Below are positions 1 to 10,905 of a stretch of 64,000 nt of DNA, piece after piece. Source of the DNA: Roseimaritima multifibrata (GTDB taxonomy: Bacteria; Planctomycetota; Planctomycetia; Pirellulales; Pirellulaceae). The DNA lies in contig NZ_CP036262.1 in the NCBI RefSeq assembly GCF_007741495.1, forward strand, positions 6,572,001 through 6,636,000. The letters are read 5' to 3'. A model generated the notes under the pieces. The model saw nothing but the letters and a program-made list of their open reading frames with translations, ran no database searches and was not told where the DNA came from. A program made the position numbers and the translations under genes. The first letter of the stretch is position 1. Every line of letters begins with the position of its first letter.

Positions 1-903
1 GACGATCTGATCTTCATCACATAGCAGAACGTCGTTGGTGATTTCCTCCAGCTGCTCAAGCGGCAACGCGGCCAACGAATCACCATCCCACTCATGATCG
101 AACAGATTGGCAACAAACCGGATATCACCACCGATCGCAATCAATTCAATCCGGGTATCGATCCGAACCGATTCTTGAATTTGTGAAATCGTTTGCCCGA
201 TTTGATTCTCCATAATGGCCCGGCGTTTAGAAACCGGAGCTCCCATGGTTTCCAACAATCGAGCCAACCGAACCGCTCCCAGACGGTAGGTTTCCGAAGC
301 GAGCACGTTCCCTTCGCGGATCACCAGCATTTCGGTACTTCCGCCCCCTACTTCCACGACCACCGATTTCGCAGCCGACAGCTCAGCATCCTGTTCCAGA
401 TGGGGCAAGATTCCCATGTAGGTGATTCGATTGACCTCTGCGGCGTCGATCGATTCGACCTGCAGCCCGGTCGCGATGTAGACGCGATCAAGGAACTGCA
501 AACGATTGGAAGCTTCCCGAACCGCACTGGTTGCGACGATTCGAATCTGTTCTGGCGACTCGATTCCGAATTCACGCAGGACGTGCTGATAGTTTTTCAG
601 GATGGAGACCGCTTGTTCGATACTGCTGCGCCGGAAGCGACGCGACGTAAACGCATCGCGTCCCAGTTCGACAGGCCGAACCAAACGCGTCAGCGGCTTG
701 ATTTCGCCTTCACTATCAATCTGAGCGACTTCCATGCGAATACTGGTCGCCCCAATATCAATCACAGCGACACTGCGTGGAGGGACTTCAGGAATCGGGA
801 TCGAAGAATTCGCTTTTTTGGCTGTGGATGCGGAACTGAGTGACGTCGAACTATCAGTGGGCTCCGAAGGCTGTGCGCGGCTCACGTTGACTCCTGCTTC
901 CAT
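1..903 (-). CDS. Ppx/GppA family exopolyphosphatase/pppGpp phosphatase (C-terminus beyond window)
   Basis: The reverse strand stays open from an ATG at 903 to the window edge, giving 301 visible residues. After a Ser/Thr-rich 40-residue leader comes the first ASKHA phosphate loop, VIDIGATSIR (residues 47-56), and a second loop, EVGGGSTE (184-191). These are hallmarks of the Ppx/GppA family, which hydrolyses polyphosphate or pppGpp. The residues RIVATSAVREA and the segment starting IDAAEVNRI also fit the family. Which substrate is used cannot be told from this part. The leader before the first loop is longer than in Escherichia coli Ppx. The HAD phosphatase gene begins on the same strand upstream, only 19 bp away, so the two are probably cotranscribed. 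Confidence 0.9.
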   Translation of the reverse strand, partial: MEAGVNVSRAQPSEPTDSSTSLSSASTAKKANSSIPIPEVPPRSVAVIDIGATSIRMEVAQIDSEGEIKPLTRLVRPVELGRDAFTSRRFRRSSIEQAVSILKNYQHVLREFGIESPEQIRIVATSAVREASNRLQFLDRVYIATGLQVESIDAAEVNRITYMGILPHLEQDAELSAAKSVVVEVGGGSTEMLVIREGNVLASETYRLGAVRLARLLETMGAPVSKRRAIMENQIGQTISQIQESVRIDTRIELIAIGGDIRFVANLFDHEWDGDSLAALPLEQLEEITNDVLLCDEDQIV

Positions 904-922
904 GATGCGATGACAGAATCCC

Positions 923-1582
923 CTATTCTACCGCTCCGGCAGCGGCGGGCACCCCCAATTGCCCCAATCGTTTATGAAGATCTTTCGGACCGCGAAAAAG
1001 GTCGGCCTGCCAGCCCGCTCGGATCGCTCCCGCCACGTTCTCCTCGCGGTCATCGGTAAAATAAATCGACTCAGCCGGGACCGCGGCGGCTTGCTGAGCG
1101 GCGGCATAGATTTCGGCGGCTGGTTTCATGCTGCCGATTTCAAAACTGAGGATATCGATTTCCGACCACCCCGACGCGACCGGCCAGCCTTGCCGCTGAA
1201 TCCAATCCCAGTGGGCATGGCACGTATTGGACAAGATACCGATGCGGATACCAGCTTTTTGCAGGCGCTGAATCACCGTCAAGGTTTGCTCGATCGGCGA
1301 AAACATGTCGCTGATCAGATCTAGCAGAGGAGCTCCACTTGGCTGCAATCGGCCTTCCAAACCGCCCAAATGGGCGGCAATTCTGGCGGTAAATTCGACG
1401 GGGGAACACTGCCCCGTTTCAAAAACTTCCTCCAATCCGCTTTCCCAAACCGCCTCATAAACTTGCTCGGGCTGGCAACCTGCCCAGCCAGCGACCTGTT
1501 GGCAACCTCGCTGCGGATCAAAAGAAACCAGCACATTTCCTAGGTCAAAGTACACAAATTGGATCGGCGAGCAGTCTGACAT
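923..1582 (-). CDS. HAD-IA hydrolase, YihX-like sugar-phosphate phosphatase
   Basis: A 219-residue HAD-superfamily hydrolase. Motif I is FDLGNVLVSF near the N-terminus. It has Gly where most HADs carry the second Asp, as in YihX-type alpha-glucose-1-phosphate phosphatases. Motif II is ILSNTC, the motif III lysine lies in GSMKPAAEIY, and motif IV is FTDDREEN. A cap domain lies between motifs I and II. The frame is open to an ATG at 1645, but the ATG at 1582 is preferred because a GAAGGA-type ribosome site lies about 9 bp upstream and the protein then starts just before motif I. Substrate is inferred only from family resemblance. Its stop is 19 bp from the Ppx/GppA start. Confidence 0.85.
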   Translation of the reverse strand: MSDCSPIQFVYFDLGNVLVSFDPQRGCQQVAGWAGCQPEQVYEAVWESGLEEVFETGQCSPVEFTARIAAHLGGLEGRLQPSGAPLLDLISDMFSPIEQTLTVIQRLQKAGIRIGILSNTCHAHWDWIQRQGWPVASGWSEIDILSFEIGSMKPAAEIYAAAQQAAAVPAESIYFTDDREENVAGAIRAGWQADLFRGPKDLHKRLGQLGVPAAAGAVE

Positions 1583-1699
1583 CGTGAAAAAATCCTTCCT
1601 TCGGCGGGGGTCTTGGTCAGATCGATGTTCGCAGATCATAATCATGGGTCAATTATTTGATATGGACCCGTCCCCCGCCTGTAACCTGCGACCCCAGCG

Positions 1700-3379
1700 A
1701 TGAATGCTCCCCTAAACCCCTACAGCAGCCGCATCACCCAACCGAAAAGCCAAGGAGCGTCCCAAGCGATGCTCTACGGCACCGGGATGACCCCCGAGGA
1801 CATGAACAAGCCTCAGATCGGGATCGGAAGCGTCTGGTACGAGGGAAACACTTGCAATATGCACTTGCTGGACCTGGGCGAACGAGTCAAGGTCGGCGTC
1901 CAAGCCGCCGGAATGGTCGGGATGCGATTCAACACCATCGGCGTCTCGGACGGGATCTCGATGGGCACCGAGGGGATGAGCTACAGCCTGCAAAGCCGCG
2001 ATCTGATCGCCGACAGCATCGAAACGATCATGGGCGGTCAGTGGTACGACGGACTGATCGCACTGCCAGGCTGTGACAAAAACATGCCGGGCTGCCTGAT
2101 GGCGATGGGACGCCTGAACCGTCCTTCGATCATGGTTTACGGTGGTACGATCCGTCCCGGCAGCTTCAAAAACGAAAAACTGGACATCGTCAGCGCCTTC
2201 CAGTGCTACGGCCAATTCATCGCCGGGCAAATCAGTGACGACGAACGTCAAGAAATCGTCCGCCACAGCTGCCCGGGCGCTGGAGCCTGCGGCGGGATGT
2301 ACACCGCCAACACCATGGCGACCGCGATCGAAGCCCTCGGGATGTCGCTTCCCTATTCAGCAAGTGCTCCTGCGGAGACTCAGGACAAATTTGACGAATG
2401 TGCCAAAGCCGGCGCCGCGATGCATCTCCTGCTGGAACGCGACATCAAACCTCGCGACATCATGACTCGAGCCGCCTTCGAAAACGCGATGGTCACGGTG
2501 ATGGCCCTAGGGGGCAGCACCAACGCGGTCCTCCACTTAATCGCGATGGCTCGCAGCGTGGATGTCCCCCTAACAATCGATGACTTCCAATCCGTAAGCG
2601 ATCGCGTCCCCTACCTTGCCGACCTCAAACCAAGCGGTCGCTTCGTGCAAGAAGACTTGCACTCGATCGGCGGGACCCCTGCCGTGATGAAGTACCTGCT
2701 ACAGGAAGGCCTGATCACCGGCGACTGCATGACAGTCACCGGAAAAACGCTAGGCGAAAACGTTGCCGATCTACCTGGCCTGAAGGAAGGCCAAAAAATC
2801 GTCCAACCAGTCAGCAAACCGATCAAAGCAAGCGGGCACATTCGCATCCTGCGAGGAACACTCGCTCCCGAAGGTGCAGTCGCGAAGATCACCGGCAAAG
2901 AAGGCCTAATCTTCTCAGGACCTGCCAAAGTCTACGACAGCGAAGAAGAAATGCTGAAGGCATTGGAAGAGAAACAGATCAGCAAAGGGGATGTCGTGAT
3001 CATCCGCTACGAAGGTCCGAAAGGGGGCCCAGGAATGCCGGAAATGCTTACCCCAACCAGTGCCATCATGGGTGCCGGACTAGGCCCTCATGTCGCGCTT
3101 CTGACCGACGGCCGCTTCTCCGGTGGATCCCATGGATTCATCGTCGGACACATCACGCCCGAAGCTCAAGATGGCGGCCCACTCGCCCTCGTCCAAGATG
3201 GCGACATCGTCACTATCGACGCCGAAAAGAACTCGCTGGACGTGGATGTCTCCGAAGAAGAGCAAAACAAACGCCGTCAATCCTGGACCGCACCTGCCCT
3301 GAAAGCCACACGCGGAACGCTTTATAAATACATCAAGAATGTAAAAAGCGCCAGCGAAGGCTGCGTCACCGACGAATAG
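1700..3379 (+). CDS. ilvD: Dihydroxy-acid dehydratase
   Basis: Dehydrates 2,3-dihydroxy-isovalerate or 2,3-dihydroxy-3-methylvalerate to the 2-keto acids in valine and isoleucine synthesis (EC 4.2.1.9); cytoplasmic. The 559 residues match the usual length. Three cysteines sit in the contexts expected for iron-sulfur ligands: C52 (GNTCNMH), C125 ([10 protein letters not shown]) and C197 ([14 protein letters not shown]). The C-terminal region has [12 protein letters not shown] and GHITPEA, typical of the ILVD/EDD family. EDD (phosphogluconate dehydratase) is less likely given overall length and motifs. No clear Shine-Dalgarno sequence precedes the ATG. The gene is transcribed away from the HAD gene, so the 117 bp between them must hold divergent signals. 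Confidence 0.97.
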   Translation: MNAPLNPYSSRITQPKSQGASQAMLYGTGMTPEDMNKPQIGIGSVWYEGNTCNMHLLDLGERVKVGVQAAGMVGMRFNTIGVSDGISMGTEGMSYSLQSRDLIADSIETIMGGQWYDGLIALPGCDKNMPGCLMAMGRLNRPSIMVYGGTIRPGSFKNEKLDIVSAFQCYGQFIAGQISDDERQEIVRHSCPGAGACGGMYTANTMATAIEALGMSLPYSASAPAETQDKFDECAKAGAAMHLLLERDIKPRDIMTRAAFENAMVTVMALGGSTNAVLHLIAMARSVDVPLTIDDFQSVSDRVPYLADLKPSGRFVQEDLHSIGGTPAVMKYLLQEGLITGDCMTVTGKTLGENVADLPGLKEGQKIVQPVSKPIKASGHIRILRGTLAPEGAVAKITGKEGLIFSGPAKVYDSEEEMLKALEEKQISKGDVVIIRYEGPKGGPGMPEMLTPTSAIMGAGLGPHVALLTDGRFSGGSHGFIVGHITPEAQDGGPLALVQDGDIVTIDAEKNSLDVDVSEEEQNKRRQSWTAPALKATRGTLYKYIKNVKSASEGCVTDE

Positions 3380-3404
3380 TCGGGACAGGAATGCAGCTAG
3401 AACC

Positions 3405-3459
3405 ACCGTCTAGTGACGGTAGCTACCGCAAGCACGCAACCACGCTCGCCAGAGCGTGG
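3405..3459. repeat. Two small intergenic hairpins downstream of ilvD
   Basis: The 272-bp gap after ilvD holds two perfect hairpins: ACCGTC-TAGT-GACGGT at 3405-3420 and CCACGCTC-GCCA-GAGCGTGG at 3440-3459. Neither is followed by a T-run, so they are not obvious intrinsic terminators, although they could end the ilvD transcript or stabilise its 3' end. The rest of the gap (3460-3651) shows no gene. Confidence 0.5.
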
Positions 3460-3651
3460 GCAGCTTGGCGATAGGTCATGAATCGATTGCACGTCCTTCG
3501 GGCCTTTACCTCAGAAATAGGCCCGGAGCGACGGTAGATCGATACGGACCGGTTTGGATCGTGCCCCCCTTTGATGAACACACGGCATTTCTTTGATGTA
3601 AAATGAACTCCGCTGCTCGCCCCTTATCTAACTCCTCTGGAGCTTCCCTTC

Positions 3652-4566
3652 ATGCAACGGTTTCATCGACGCGATTGGTTACGAACCGGATCCCTGCTTG
3701 CTGGGGGCGCGGTCTTGGCGAATTCGGCACGCGGCGATCAGCCCGCGGAAGAGAAAAAGGCGCCGCAAAACTCGGAACCTGCGATCGTCAACCATCGCGT
3801 TCGACAATCGGTAATGGGCTGGTGCTTTAAACCCATGGGATCGGTCGAACTGGCCAAACATTGCAAGCAAATCGGCATTGAAGCGATCGAAGGAATTCCT
3901 GCCAGCGATTATCCGGCAGTGACCAAACTGGGATTAAAAATATCTCTGACCGGCAGCCACGGTTTTGCCAAAGGGCCGCTGGATCCCGACAACCATGCCA
4001 TGGTCGAAGCGAAGCTAAAAGAAGGGATCGATTTGGCGGTTCGTTACGGAGCCCCCAACGTGATCACTTTTACAGGGATGAAAAAAGCGGGAATTTCCGA
4101 GGCAGCTGCAAAGAAAAACTGTGTTGCTTGCTGGCAAAGAGTCATTCCGTACGCCGAGGAAAAGGGAATCGGAATCGTACTGGAACATTTGAATACCCGT
4201 GATGATTCGCACCCCATGAAAGGACACCCTGGGTATTGGGGCGACGACCTGGAAATTTGTGCCGATCTAATCCAGGCCGTCGGGTCCGACAACTTTAAAT
4301 TGCTGTTTGATCTGTACCATGTCCAAATCATGCACGGCGACTTAATCCGGAATCTTCGCCGTTATCAGGGGATAACCGGGCATTATCACACCGCAGGCAA
4401 TCCCGGCCGATGTGAACTGGACGAGAACCAGGAAATCAATTATCCACCAGTTATCCGAGCCATCGTCGAAACGGGCTACAAGGGCTACCTGGCTCAGGAG
4501 TTCATTCCGACCTGGGAAGACCCGATGGAAGCCCTGCGGCATGCGGCCGGCGTTTGTGACGTCTGA
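3652..4566 (+). CDS. Exported hydroxypyruvate-isomerase-like TIM-barrel protein
   Basis: A 304-residue protein. The N-terminus has a Tat-like signal (FHRRDWLRTGSLLAGGAVLA), so export is likely. The mature part resembles the xylose-isomerase-like AP-endonuclease-2 fold of the hydroxypyruvate isomerase (Hyi) group. Acidic and histidine residues that could bind metal occur in IVLEHLNTR, LLFDLYHVQIMHGD, GHYHTAGNPGR and YLAQEF. Planctomycete genomes carry many such exported sugar isomerases or epimerases, and the true substrate is unknown. The start ATG follows GGAGCTTCCCTTC. It is monocistronic as far as can be seen. Confidence 0.82.
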   Translation: MQRFHRRDWLRTGSLLAGGAVLANSARGDQPAEEKKAPQNSEPAIVNHRVRQSVMGWCFKPMGSVELAKHCKQIGIEAIEGIPASDYPAVTKLGLKISLTGSHGFAKGPLDPDNHAMVEAKLKEGIDLAVRYGAPNVITFTGMKKAGISEAAAKKNCVACWQRVIPYAEEKGIGIVLEHLNTRDDSHPMKGHPGYWGDDLEICADLIQAVGSDNFKLLFDLYHVQIMHGDLIRNLRRYQGITGHYHTAGNPGRCELDENQEINYPPVIRAIVETGYKGYLAQEFIPTWEDPMEALRHAAGVCDV

Positions 4567-4913
4567 CCCGCCCGGCAATCTCGGCTAGACGGAAAAAGAG
4601 AATGCCAGAAGAGTCGACCGAAAATCGGGGAATTGGTCGAAAACAGGAAGCATTTCAAAGCGATTTACGGGGGTTTTTGCCATACTTAGGCAACGCCTCC
4701 CAAGCGGAAACAGTGACCAAGCGGTAGATGTTTTTTCAAGGGGAGTGGAACCGTACGGCACGGCTTGCTGTCCAAGCCACTATGCCCCTCCCCTCCCCCC
4801 CAAGTCGAATGGCTGTGATACCTGCCAACCGCCACGAACCTCGCCTACTTGGTAAGCGTTCGTCAGCGCGCAGGCCCATCCCCGTATCCTATTCGGAACT
4901 ACAGCAAACCTCG

Positions 4914-7373
4914 ATGAACAATAGCCCCTCGGATCCATCGATGACGGTCGACGATTTCCATCGTCTGGGGCTACGTCAAAATGAAGCTCGACCGCGCATT
5001 ATTCGCTTGGCCGCCAGCAGCCTTGCCGAGCGATTACAAAATCAAGCCAGCGACAACGATTCGGCTCCCAGCCTGAACGACTTAGCCAACCTCTGCACGA
5101 CGACCTATCGCTTACTGGACCCTCGACGCAGAAGAACGGCGACCGAACGGGCCCTGCTGTCGCAATCGGAACAGATCCCTGCGATTCCTGGTCAGTGGAT
5201 CCATCCGCGATCATTGCAACAGACGGATATACGGAACCGAGCCGGTTTCGGAGCCCTCGCACATGAATCGCTGCTACTAGGGCAACAGGTCTTCCCAGAC
5301 CCCGACGCGCCGCCCCCCACACAACTGCAACTGTCGCTCGAACGATGGAGCGACTACGCGAGGCAGCGGGTTATCTGGGCAGCCCTTTTCCTAGCGTTGC
5401 TGATAGGCATGCTGCTCGCGCGTCAGTTCCGGTTTTCGAAGTCCAATGAACTGGCTAGCGATCCGGCCGAAAGCAGTCCCGTCGCCTCCGCTCCGGCCGA
5501 CCGCAGCCCACAGGCTTCAGAAAATCCGGCGAACACAACCGCTCCTCAGACTCAACCGGTCCCCGAGTCCAAACCAGACTCCAGTCCGCAGCCGGCCTCA
5601 GAGCTCGATCCTGCACCCAGCCCCGATCCGGCACCAAGCTTGGCTCCCGAACCGATCGCACCGCCCGTCACCAGCCCCGATCCGGCAACGGAAGCACCGC
5701 TCGAAGCGATCGCCACACCGGCGTCCGAGCCGATGGATGAAGAGGAAATTCAACAGCTGACCGATCAGCTTATGACTTATTCCGAAAAAATCGCTGGCTT
5801 CATGACGCTTTTCCAAGACCCCGCCGAGGGTGAGGAAACAGCGGCGGCCCCCTCCCCAGCACCGGTCGCCCCAGCAGCCAAACCGCCGCCCGAAGACGTT
5901 GCCGTAGCCCTTCCGTTGGAGGCCGACGACGCGCCGGCCAAAACGGCGTTGCCATCGGCAACAGCACGCAACGAATCACGTGATCGACTGGAACGGCTGC
6001 TCGCCGATCGCCCCGTTCCGGTATCGGATGCCGGGCGTGAGCAGGCGGTCTATGCATTGCTGGATCTCCGCCAGAACACCGCAACCGACTCCGCCGATTG
6101 GCTAGCCATCACCGAAATGGCTGCCGAGCGGATGATCGAACTTGGCAACCACCCGCGCAGCGCTGCGTTGATCCGCGAAGCCACCCAACACTACGAAGTC
6201 TCGCAAGAAACGTTGACCATCACGATCGCGGAACGGCTGGAAACGGCGGCAGTTCACCAAACGGATCATCGGCGATTGCTCTCATGGGGAATCGAAACCA
6301 GCGAAAAATGGCTGCAAGCCGAAGCGTACGCACCCACGATTGAATTGATGAAAACCCTGGCTCCGTCTGGCAATAAAGCGAACCAACCGGCGCTGCGAAA
6401 ACGGTTCGATAACCAACGGGATTCGATCATCATCATGAAACGCATGGCGGAATCTGCGAAATCCGTCTTGGCAACGCACACGCTGGATGATGCCACCGCC
6501 ACCGATTCCACCTTGATCGGTCGCTACCGGTGCCTGATGCTTCGCGACTGGGAATCGGGAATCGTTTGGCTAGCTCAGGCCAGTGATTCGCGGCTGTCGG
6601 GAATCGCGACCAATGAGATCGCTTGGCAGACCAGCCAACCTCTGGACCCGCAAGCCGGCTTTAAAGTCGCCGAAGAATGGATCGAATACGGCTCGCGGGT
6701 GCGCGGCCGAATGGGCGATTCCGCAAAACTGCATGGCTACACCATCCTGCAAAGCATCGCAGGCAAAACAGCCGGACTGGAAGCCTTGGAAATTCAAAAA
6801 CGCCTAGGAGAAATCGAATCGGAACTGGTAGGAATCCTGCCAAGCACCCCCACTGCGACGACACCGATGGCGAACGCCCCGAACATCCCTGCCGGCGAAG
6901 AAGCCACCTCCAGCATGCTGGGACGCCTGCTGATCGATGGCCGCGACCGCGGCGTCGCGATCCAGTACGAACCAGGGACAACGATCGACGACAAAATCAC
7001 CGGCCAAATCTTTCAAGCCCTCAATCAACAACCGACTCCATTCCAGCTCCAGTTCCAAGCGGTGCTTCGCTTGGAAGCCCCCACAACGATCCGAATCATC
7101 GCCGCCGGCCCAGCGACTCCGGCGGGTGAACAAATCATCCGAGTCAACGGCGAACGACAAAACTTACTTCCCGGACTACGGGGATCGTCGGTCGCGATGG
7201 ACCTACCAGTCGGCCAACACCACCTGTACTGGCAAATCGCGGGAAAAGAAATTGGCACGACGTTCTTCTTTGTCCAGGACGACCAGACCAGTCAACGCCT
7301 CCCCCTGCTGGTCCTCCCCAATCCCAATCCACTGCCAACACCGATTCGAATCAACCTAATTCGCAGTCGCTAA
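4914..7373 (+). CDS. Unrecognised single-span membrane protein with Pro/Ala-rich linker
   Basis: I do not recognise this 819-residue protein. From the ATG at 4914 it has a cytoplasm-like N-terminal region (1-150) containing MTVDDFHRLGL and a segment LLDPRRRRTATERA. One hydrophobic span lies at about 153-170 (VIWAALFLALLIGMLLA). A long Pro/Ser/Ala-rich spacer follows (about 180-285), then an alpha-helical region and a C-terminal beta-rich domain (about 700-819). The frame is open upstream to 4728, but the N-terminal part of that extension is low-complexity and the 4914 start is more natural. The layout suggests an inner-membrane anchor with a periplasmic sensor or scaffold region. Function is unknown. 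Confidence 0.7.
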   Translation: MNNSPSDPSMTVDDFHRLGLRQNEARPRIIRLAASSLAERLQNQASDNDSAPSLNDLANLCTTTYRLLDPRRRRTATERALLSQSEQIPAIPGQWIHPRSLQQTDIRNRAGFGALAHESLLLGQQVFPDPDAPPPTQLQLSLERWSDYARQRVIWAALFLALLIGMLLARQFRFSKSNELASDPAESSPVASAPADRSPQASENPANTTAPQTQPVPESKPDSSPQPASELDPAPSPDPAPSLAPEPIAPPVTSPDPATEAPLEAIATPASEPMDEEEIQQLTDQLMTYSEKIAGFMTLFQDPAEGEETAAAPSPAPVAPAAKPPPEDVAVALPLEADDAPAKTALPSATARNESRDRLERLLADRPVPVSDAGREQAVYALLDLRQNTATDSADWLAITEMAAERMIELGNHPRSAALIREATQHYEVSQETLTITIAERLETAAVHQTDHRRLLSWGIETSEKWLQAEAYAPTIELMKTLAPSGNKANQPALRKRFDNQRDSIIIMKRMAESAKSVLATHTLDDATATDSTLIGRYRCLMLRDWESGIVWLAQASDSRLSGIATNEIAWQTSQPLDPQAGFKVAEEWIEYGSRVRGRMGDSAKLHGYTILQSIAGKTAGLEALEIQKRLGEIESELVGILPSTPTATTPMANAPNIPAGEEATSSMLGRLLIDGRDRGVAIQYEPGTTIDDKITGQIFQALNQQPTPFQLQFQAVLRLEAPTTIRIIAAGPATPAGEQIIRVNGERQNLLPGLRGSSVAMDLPVGQHHLYWQIAGKEIGTTFFFVQDDQTSQRLPLLVLPNPNPLPTPIRINLIRSR

Positions 7374-7378
7374 CTGGT

Positions 7379-7438
7379 CCGGGCTGTCGATTGTCGCTCG
7401 GGACGTAAAAGGCGACAATCACTGAAACGACAGCCCGG
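7379..7438. repeat. Nested inverted repeat (GTCGCC-family intergenic repeat)
   Basis: An 11-bp outer stem (CCGGGCTGTCG at 7379-7389 with its complement at 7428-7438) encloses an 8-bp inner stem (ATTGTCGC at 7390-7397 with GCGACAAT at 7412-7419). The central part carries GCTCGGGACGT. It begins just after the stop of the preceding gene and may act as a transcription end. The internal words GGCGACAATCACT and GCTCGGGACGT recur in other intergenic gaps of this window. The rest of the 366-bp gap to the next gene has no open frame worth calling. Confidence 0.75.
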
Positions 7439-7684
7439 GACGCAAAATGCCTAAGTGACGCACGAGGCTTCCTGGGAATGCCAGCGTTATCAACACAAGC
7501 CCCACCGATGCCCAAACGTTTTAGATTTCGATTTGGCTCCCCTACCGTGGCCCTGTGACGACTGGCGAAAACGTCACCAGCCGATCCGACGCGTTCCGGC
7601 AGAGGGGGCCTGATTTCCAGGCAAATTCGTGCCGACGGGCTTCTCGATTTCCAACTCTTCAAGGCCGACTAGTTGGCCACGCGC

Positions 7685-7690
7685 TATAAT
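7685..7690 (+). promoter_or_regulatory. Possible -10 box upstream of the MoxR-VWA pair
   Basis: A perfect TATAAT lies 50 bp before the AAA+ gene start. The bases about 17 bp upstream (around 7662) show no good TTGACA match, so this is only a candidate sigma-70-type element. Confidence 0.25.
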
Positions 7691-7739
7691 GGAATAACTC
7701 TCTAATTTTGCGTTTACTCTCACCGACCATCGACTCCGC

Positions 7740-9179
7740 ATGAATCGCACTACGTCTTCCGACTCCCCTGCTCCGGCGATCAACAACCTTGCTGCACTTC
7801 AGGAAAGCGGATGGAAATCGAAATCGGTCAAAACCGAGATCCGTGACAACTTTACGCGTCTGTTAGCATCTGGCGAGCCGCTATACCCTGGCATTGTCGG
7901 TTACGAAGATACCGTCATCCCCGAAATCAACCTCGCGCTGCTTGCCGGACACGACATGTTATTCCTGGGGGAAAAGGGGCAAGCCAAAAGCCGCCTGATG
8001 CGGATGCTAACCCGGTTCCTCGACCCATGGGTTCCTTATCTGGACCATCCGGAAGTTCCCGTCCACGAAGACCCTTTTCATCCAATCACCTCGAAGGGAA
8101 AAGCTTGGCTAGCGGAAACTCCCGCCGATCAAGTTCCGATTGCTTGGTGGCACCGCGACGATCGCTACTCGGAACGACTAAGCCCCGGAACAAAGTTTGC
8201 CGACATCATCGGAGAAATCGACCCTGGCAAATTAACCGCCGGAGTCAGCATGAGTACGGAGGAAGCGCTCTCCTTTGGCCTGATTCCGCGGATGCATCGA
8301 GGCATTTTCGCGATGAACGAATTGCCCGAACTGGATGATTTGGTTCAGGTCGGACTATTTAACATTTTGGAAGAACGCGATGTTCAAATCCGCGGCTATC
8401 CGATTCGTTTTGATTTGGATGTGATGATTCTTTTCTCCGCGAACCCGACGACGTACAACCGTTCGGGCAAAGTGATTCCGCAACTGAAGGATCGCATTGG
8501 ATCGATCATTCAAACCCACTATCCAAGTGAACGAGCCGCCGGAATTGAAATCCTCCAGCAGGAAACCGCGGGCGACTTGGACGGCGACTACCCCGTGCAG
8601 GTGCCGTACTTCATGTACGAAATCATCGAAGAGATCACCAATCAGGCTCGCCAGAGTTCGTTCATCGACCAGGCCTCCGGTGTCTCCGCACGTTTCTCGC
8701 TGGCCAACTTCCGCACGATGGTCGCAAGCGCCAGGCAGCGTGCCATCGTTCATAACGAGCAACCTGCGGTTCCTCGCATCAGCGACTTAGGGCACCTTTA
8801 CAGCAGCGCTTTGGGAAAACTGGAACTGGACATGATGGGAAGCCATCAGATGAGCGAGCGTCAAGTTCTCGATTCCGTGATCGCGGCGGCGATCGAAATG
8901 GTGTTCAGTCAATACGTCGAACAGCATGGGATCTCCGAAATCGCAGAGATCTTCAGCAAGGGGGTTCGGGTCGAAGTCGGAGACCTACTTCCCTCCTCCG
9001 ATTACGCAGCGAGATTGAAACGGGTCCCGCCCGTTTGGGAAAAAGCATTTGAAGTCAACGCGTCGAACAGCGAAGCCATCCGTGCCAGCTGCGTCGAATT
9101 TGTCCTTGCCGGGCTTCACAGCATGGACCGCATCAGCCGCTCGCAACGACATGGAAAAATCGAGTATGACTTTGAATAA
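7740..9179 (+). CDS. MoxR/magnesium-chelatase-I-like AAA+ ATPase
   Basis: A 479-residue AAA+ ATPase. Walker A is GEKGQAKS (residues 77-84), the Walker B-like region is [11 protein letters not shown] (188-198), and sensor-1 lies in [14 protein letters not shown]. The insertion between Walker A and B and the [11 protein letters not shown] region resemble ChlI/MoxR-type ATPases. Such ATPases work as hexamers with a VWA-domain partner to remodel proteins or insert metal cofactors. The VWA partner gene follows directly and overlaps it, which supports this role. No chlorophyll or cobalamin gene is near, so chelatase function is not implied. Target unknown. Confidence 0.87.
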   Translation: MNRTTSSDSPAPAINNLAALQESGWKSKSVKTEIRDNFTRLLASGEPLYPGIVGYEDTVIPEINLALLAGHDMLFLGEKGQAKSRLMRMLTRFLDPWVPYLDHPEVPVHEDPFHPITSKGKAWLAETPADQVPIAWWHRDDRYSERLSPGTKFADIIGEIDPGKLTAGVSMSTEEALSFGLIPRMHRGIFAMNELPELDDLVQVGLFNILEERDVQIRGYPIRFDLDVMILFSANPTTYNRSGKVIPQLKDRIGSIIQTHYPSERAAGIEILQQETAGDLDGDYPVQVPYFMYEIIEEITNQARQSSFIDQASGVSARFSLANFRTMVASARQRAIVHNEQPAVPRISDLGHLYSSALGKLELDMMGSHQMSERQVLDSVIAAAIEMVFSQYVEQHGISEIAEIFSKGVRVEVGDLLPSSDYAARLKRVPPVWEKAFEVNASNSEAIRASCVEFVLAGLHSMDRISRSQRHGKIEYDFE

Positions 9180-10899
9180 AAAACCGGACGCGGATCGCTC
9201 AAAATCACGTCCTGGCGGGATCATCCATGCCTACCAGAAATACGATCCTCAACAATTCCCCAGTCCCTCAGCGCCTCCACCGGACCTAGTATCGCCCGCG
9301 TTCGAACACGCGTTGATGTATGGCAACTTTCGGGAACTAAGCGAGGAAGAACTCGCCCGTGCCGTCCGCCTAGATCCCAGCCAAATCGCTGGATTAGGCC
9401 CCAGCATCGACATGCTAAAAGCGATGCTGGAGGAACGGAAACGAAAAATACTGGCTCGTTACGAAACGCTAAGTGTTCAAAAGAAGGCCCGCCGCAAGTT
9501 TCAAAAAACCGCCCAGAAGCCTCAGCTGCCTAAAAATCTTGCCGCTCGCTACCAACTGGCGATCTCGGCAGAACAACCGTATGAGCTTGAACGTCTGTGG
9601 TACCGAATCGGTGACGACAACAGCCCCCTGGCGAAGACGGTCCTCGATGTACTGCAGCGGATGACCGACCATCACCAAATCGATGAACTTGCCAGCAACT
9701 ACGAATTCACCGGCAAAGAATCGATGTCGATCCCGCAGGCTTTAGAAATCAAAGCCGAATTGGAACAAATCGACGAACTGCTCAAGCAGCTAGAGGAAGC
9801 GGCCAAGACCGCCCAGATCGGCTTGATCGATATGGAACAACTGTCCCAGTTCGCACCTCCAAGTGACATGGAACAACTGGAGGAAATGCGACGCCAAGTA
9901 GAGAACCTCATTCGCGAACAAGCGGCTCGCCAAGGGCTCCAGCCGAAACCAAATGGAGCCGGTTTTCAATTGACCCCGCAGGCCTACAAGATCTTTCAAG
10001 GCCGACTGCTGAAACGGATCTTTAGCGAACTGCAACCATCCCGATCAGGGCGTCACGAAGGGGACGTCGTCGGCGAAGGAGCCGTTGAACTACAGCAAAC
10101 CAAGCCTTACGAATTCGGCGACAGCGTGGCAAACATCGACATGCCACAAACGATCATCAATGCCCTGCTACGGCATGGCGATGACCGTCCGCTGCGACTT
10201 CGCAGCGATGACATCGTCGTCCACAAAACGCGCAACCATCCCAAATGTGCAACCACCGTCATCATGGACATGAGCGGTTCGATGCGCTACGACGGCCAAT
10301 ACATGAACGTCAAACGAATGGCGTTGGCCCTGCAAGGATTGATTCAAAGCGAGTACCCAGGCGACTTCCTGCGGTTCATCGAAATGTACACGTTTGGCAA
10401 ATTAAGGTCGCCAAGCGAGATTATCGAACTGATGCCAAAACCGGTCACCATCCATGATCCATGGATCCAGCTGATGGCCGACATGAGCAACGATGAAATC
10501 AGCGAGCACGAGATCCACCCGCACTTCACCAACATCCAGCACAGCCTGCAATTAGCGCGTCAGGCGATGGTCGGGTGCGACACCCCCAATAAACAGATTG
10601 TGTTGATCACCGACGGACTACCAACGGCCCACTTCGAAGGGTCCAATCTGTATTTGCTTTATCCGCCTCACCCTCGCACCGAACAAGCGACGATGCGTGA
10701 AGGGATGTTATGCAAACGGGACGGGATCACGATCAATATTTTCTTGATCCCCAGCTGGTCGCAAAGCGAAGAAGATATTCGCTTTGCCTACCGCTTGGCC
10801 CAATCGACCTCAGGACGGGTCTTTTTCACTAGCGGAAAAGACCTCGATCGATTTGTTGTTTGGGATTATGTCCAAAACCGGCGGGACATCATCCAGTAA
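9166..10899 (+). CDS. VWA-domain partner of the MoxR-like ATPase
   Basis: A 577-residue protein. The C-terminal third is a von Willebrand factor A domain with a MIDAS motif, DMSGSM (from residue 368), and a later metal-site region, [11 protein letters not shown]. The N-terminal half is helical with a long coiled-coil-like Glu/Gln/Leu-rich segment (about 180-260). The frame is open upstream to 9049, but the ATG at 9166 gives a 14-bp overlap with the ATPase gene, typical of translational coupling. VWA proteins of this kind act as adaptor or substrate-binding subunits of MoxR ATPases. The stop lies 6 bp from the stop of the convergent next gene. Confidence 0.85.
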   Translation: MTLNKKPDADRSKSRPGGIIHAYQKYDPQQFPSPSAPPPDLVSPAFEHALMYGNFRELSEEELARAVRLDPSQIAGLGPSIDMLKAMLEERKRKILARYETLSVQKKARRKFQKTAQKPQLPKNLAARYQLAISAEQPYELERLWYRIGDDNSPLAKTVLDVLQRMTDHHQIDELASNYEFTGKESMSIPQALEIKAELEQIDELLKQLEEAAKTAQIGLIDMEQLSQFAPPSDMEQLEEMRRQVENLIREQAARQGLQPKPNGAGFQLTPQAYKIFQGRLLKRIFSELQPSRSGRHEGDVVGEGAVELQQTKPYEFGDSVANIDMPQTIINALLRHGDDRPLRLRSDDIVVHKTRNHPKCATTVIMDMSGSMRYDGQYMNVKRMALALQGLIQSEYPGDFLRFIEMYTFGKLRSPSEIIELMPKPVTIHDPWIQLMADMSNDEISEHEIHPHFTNIQHSLQLARQAMVGCDTPNKQIVLITDGLPTAHFEGSNLYLLYPPHPRTEQATMREGMLCKRDGITINIFLIPSWSQSEEDIRFAYRLAQSTSGRVFFTSGKDLDRFVVWDYVQNRRDIIQ

Positions 10900-10905
10900 A
10901 GCCGA

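Noticed and set aside
193-843. 216-residue frame on the plus strand
   Set aside because: It lies entirely over the Ppx/GppA gene on the minus strand, which has clear family motifs; the plus frame has none.
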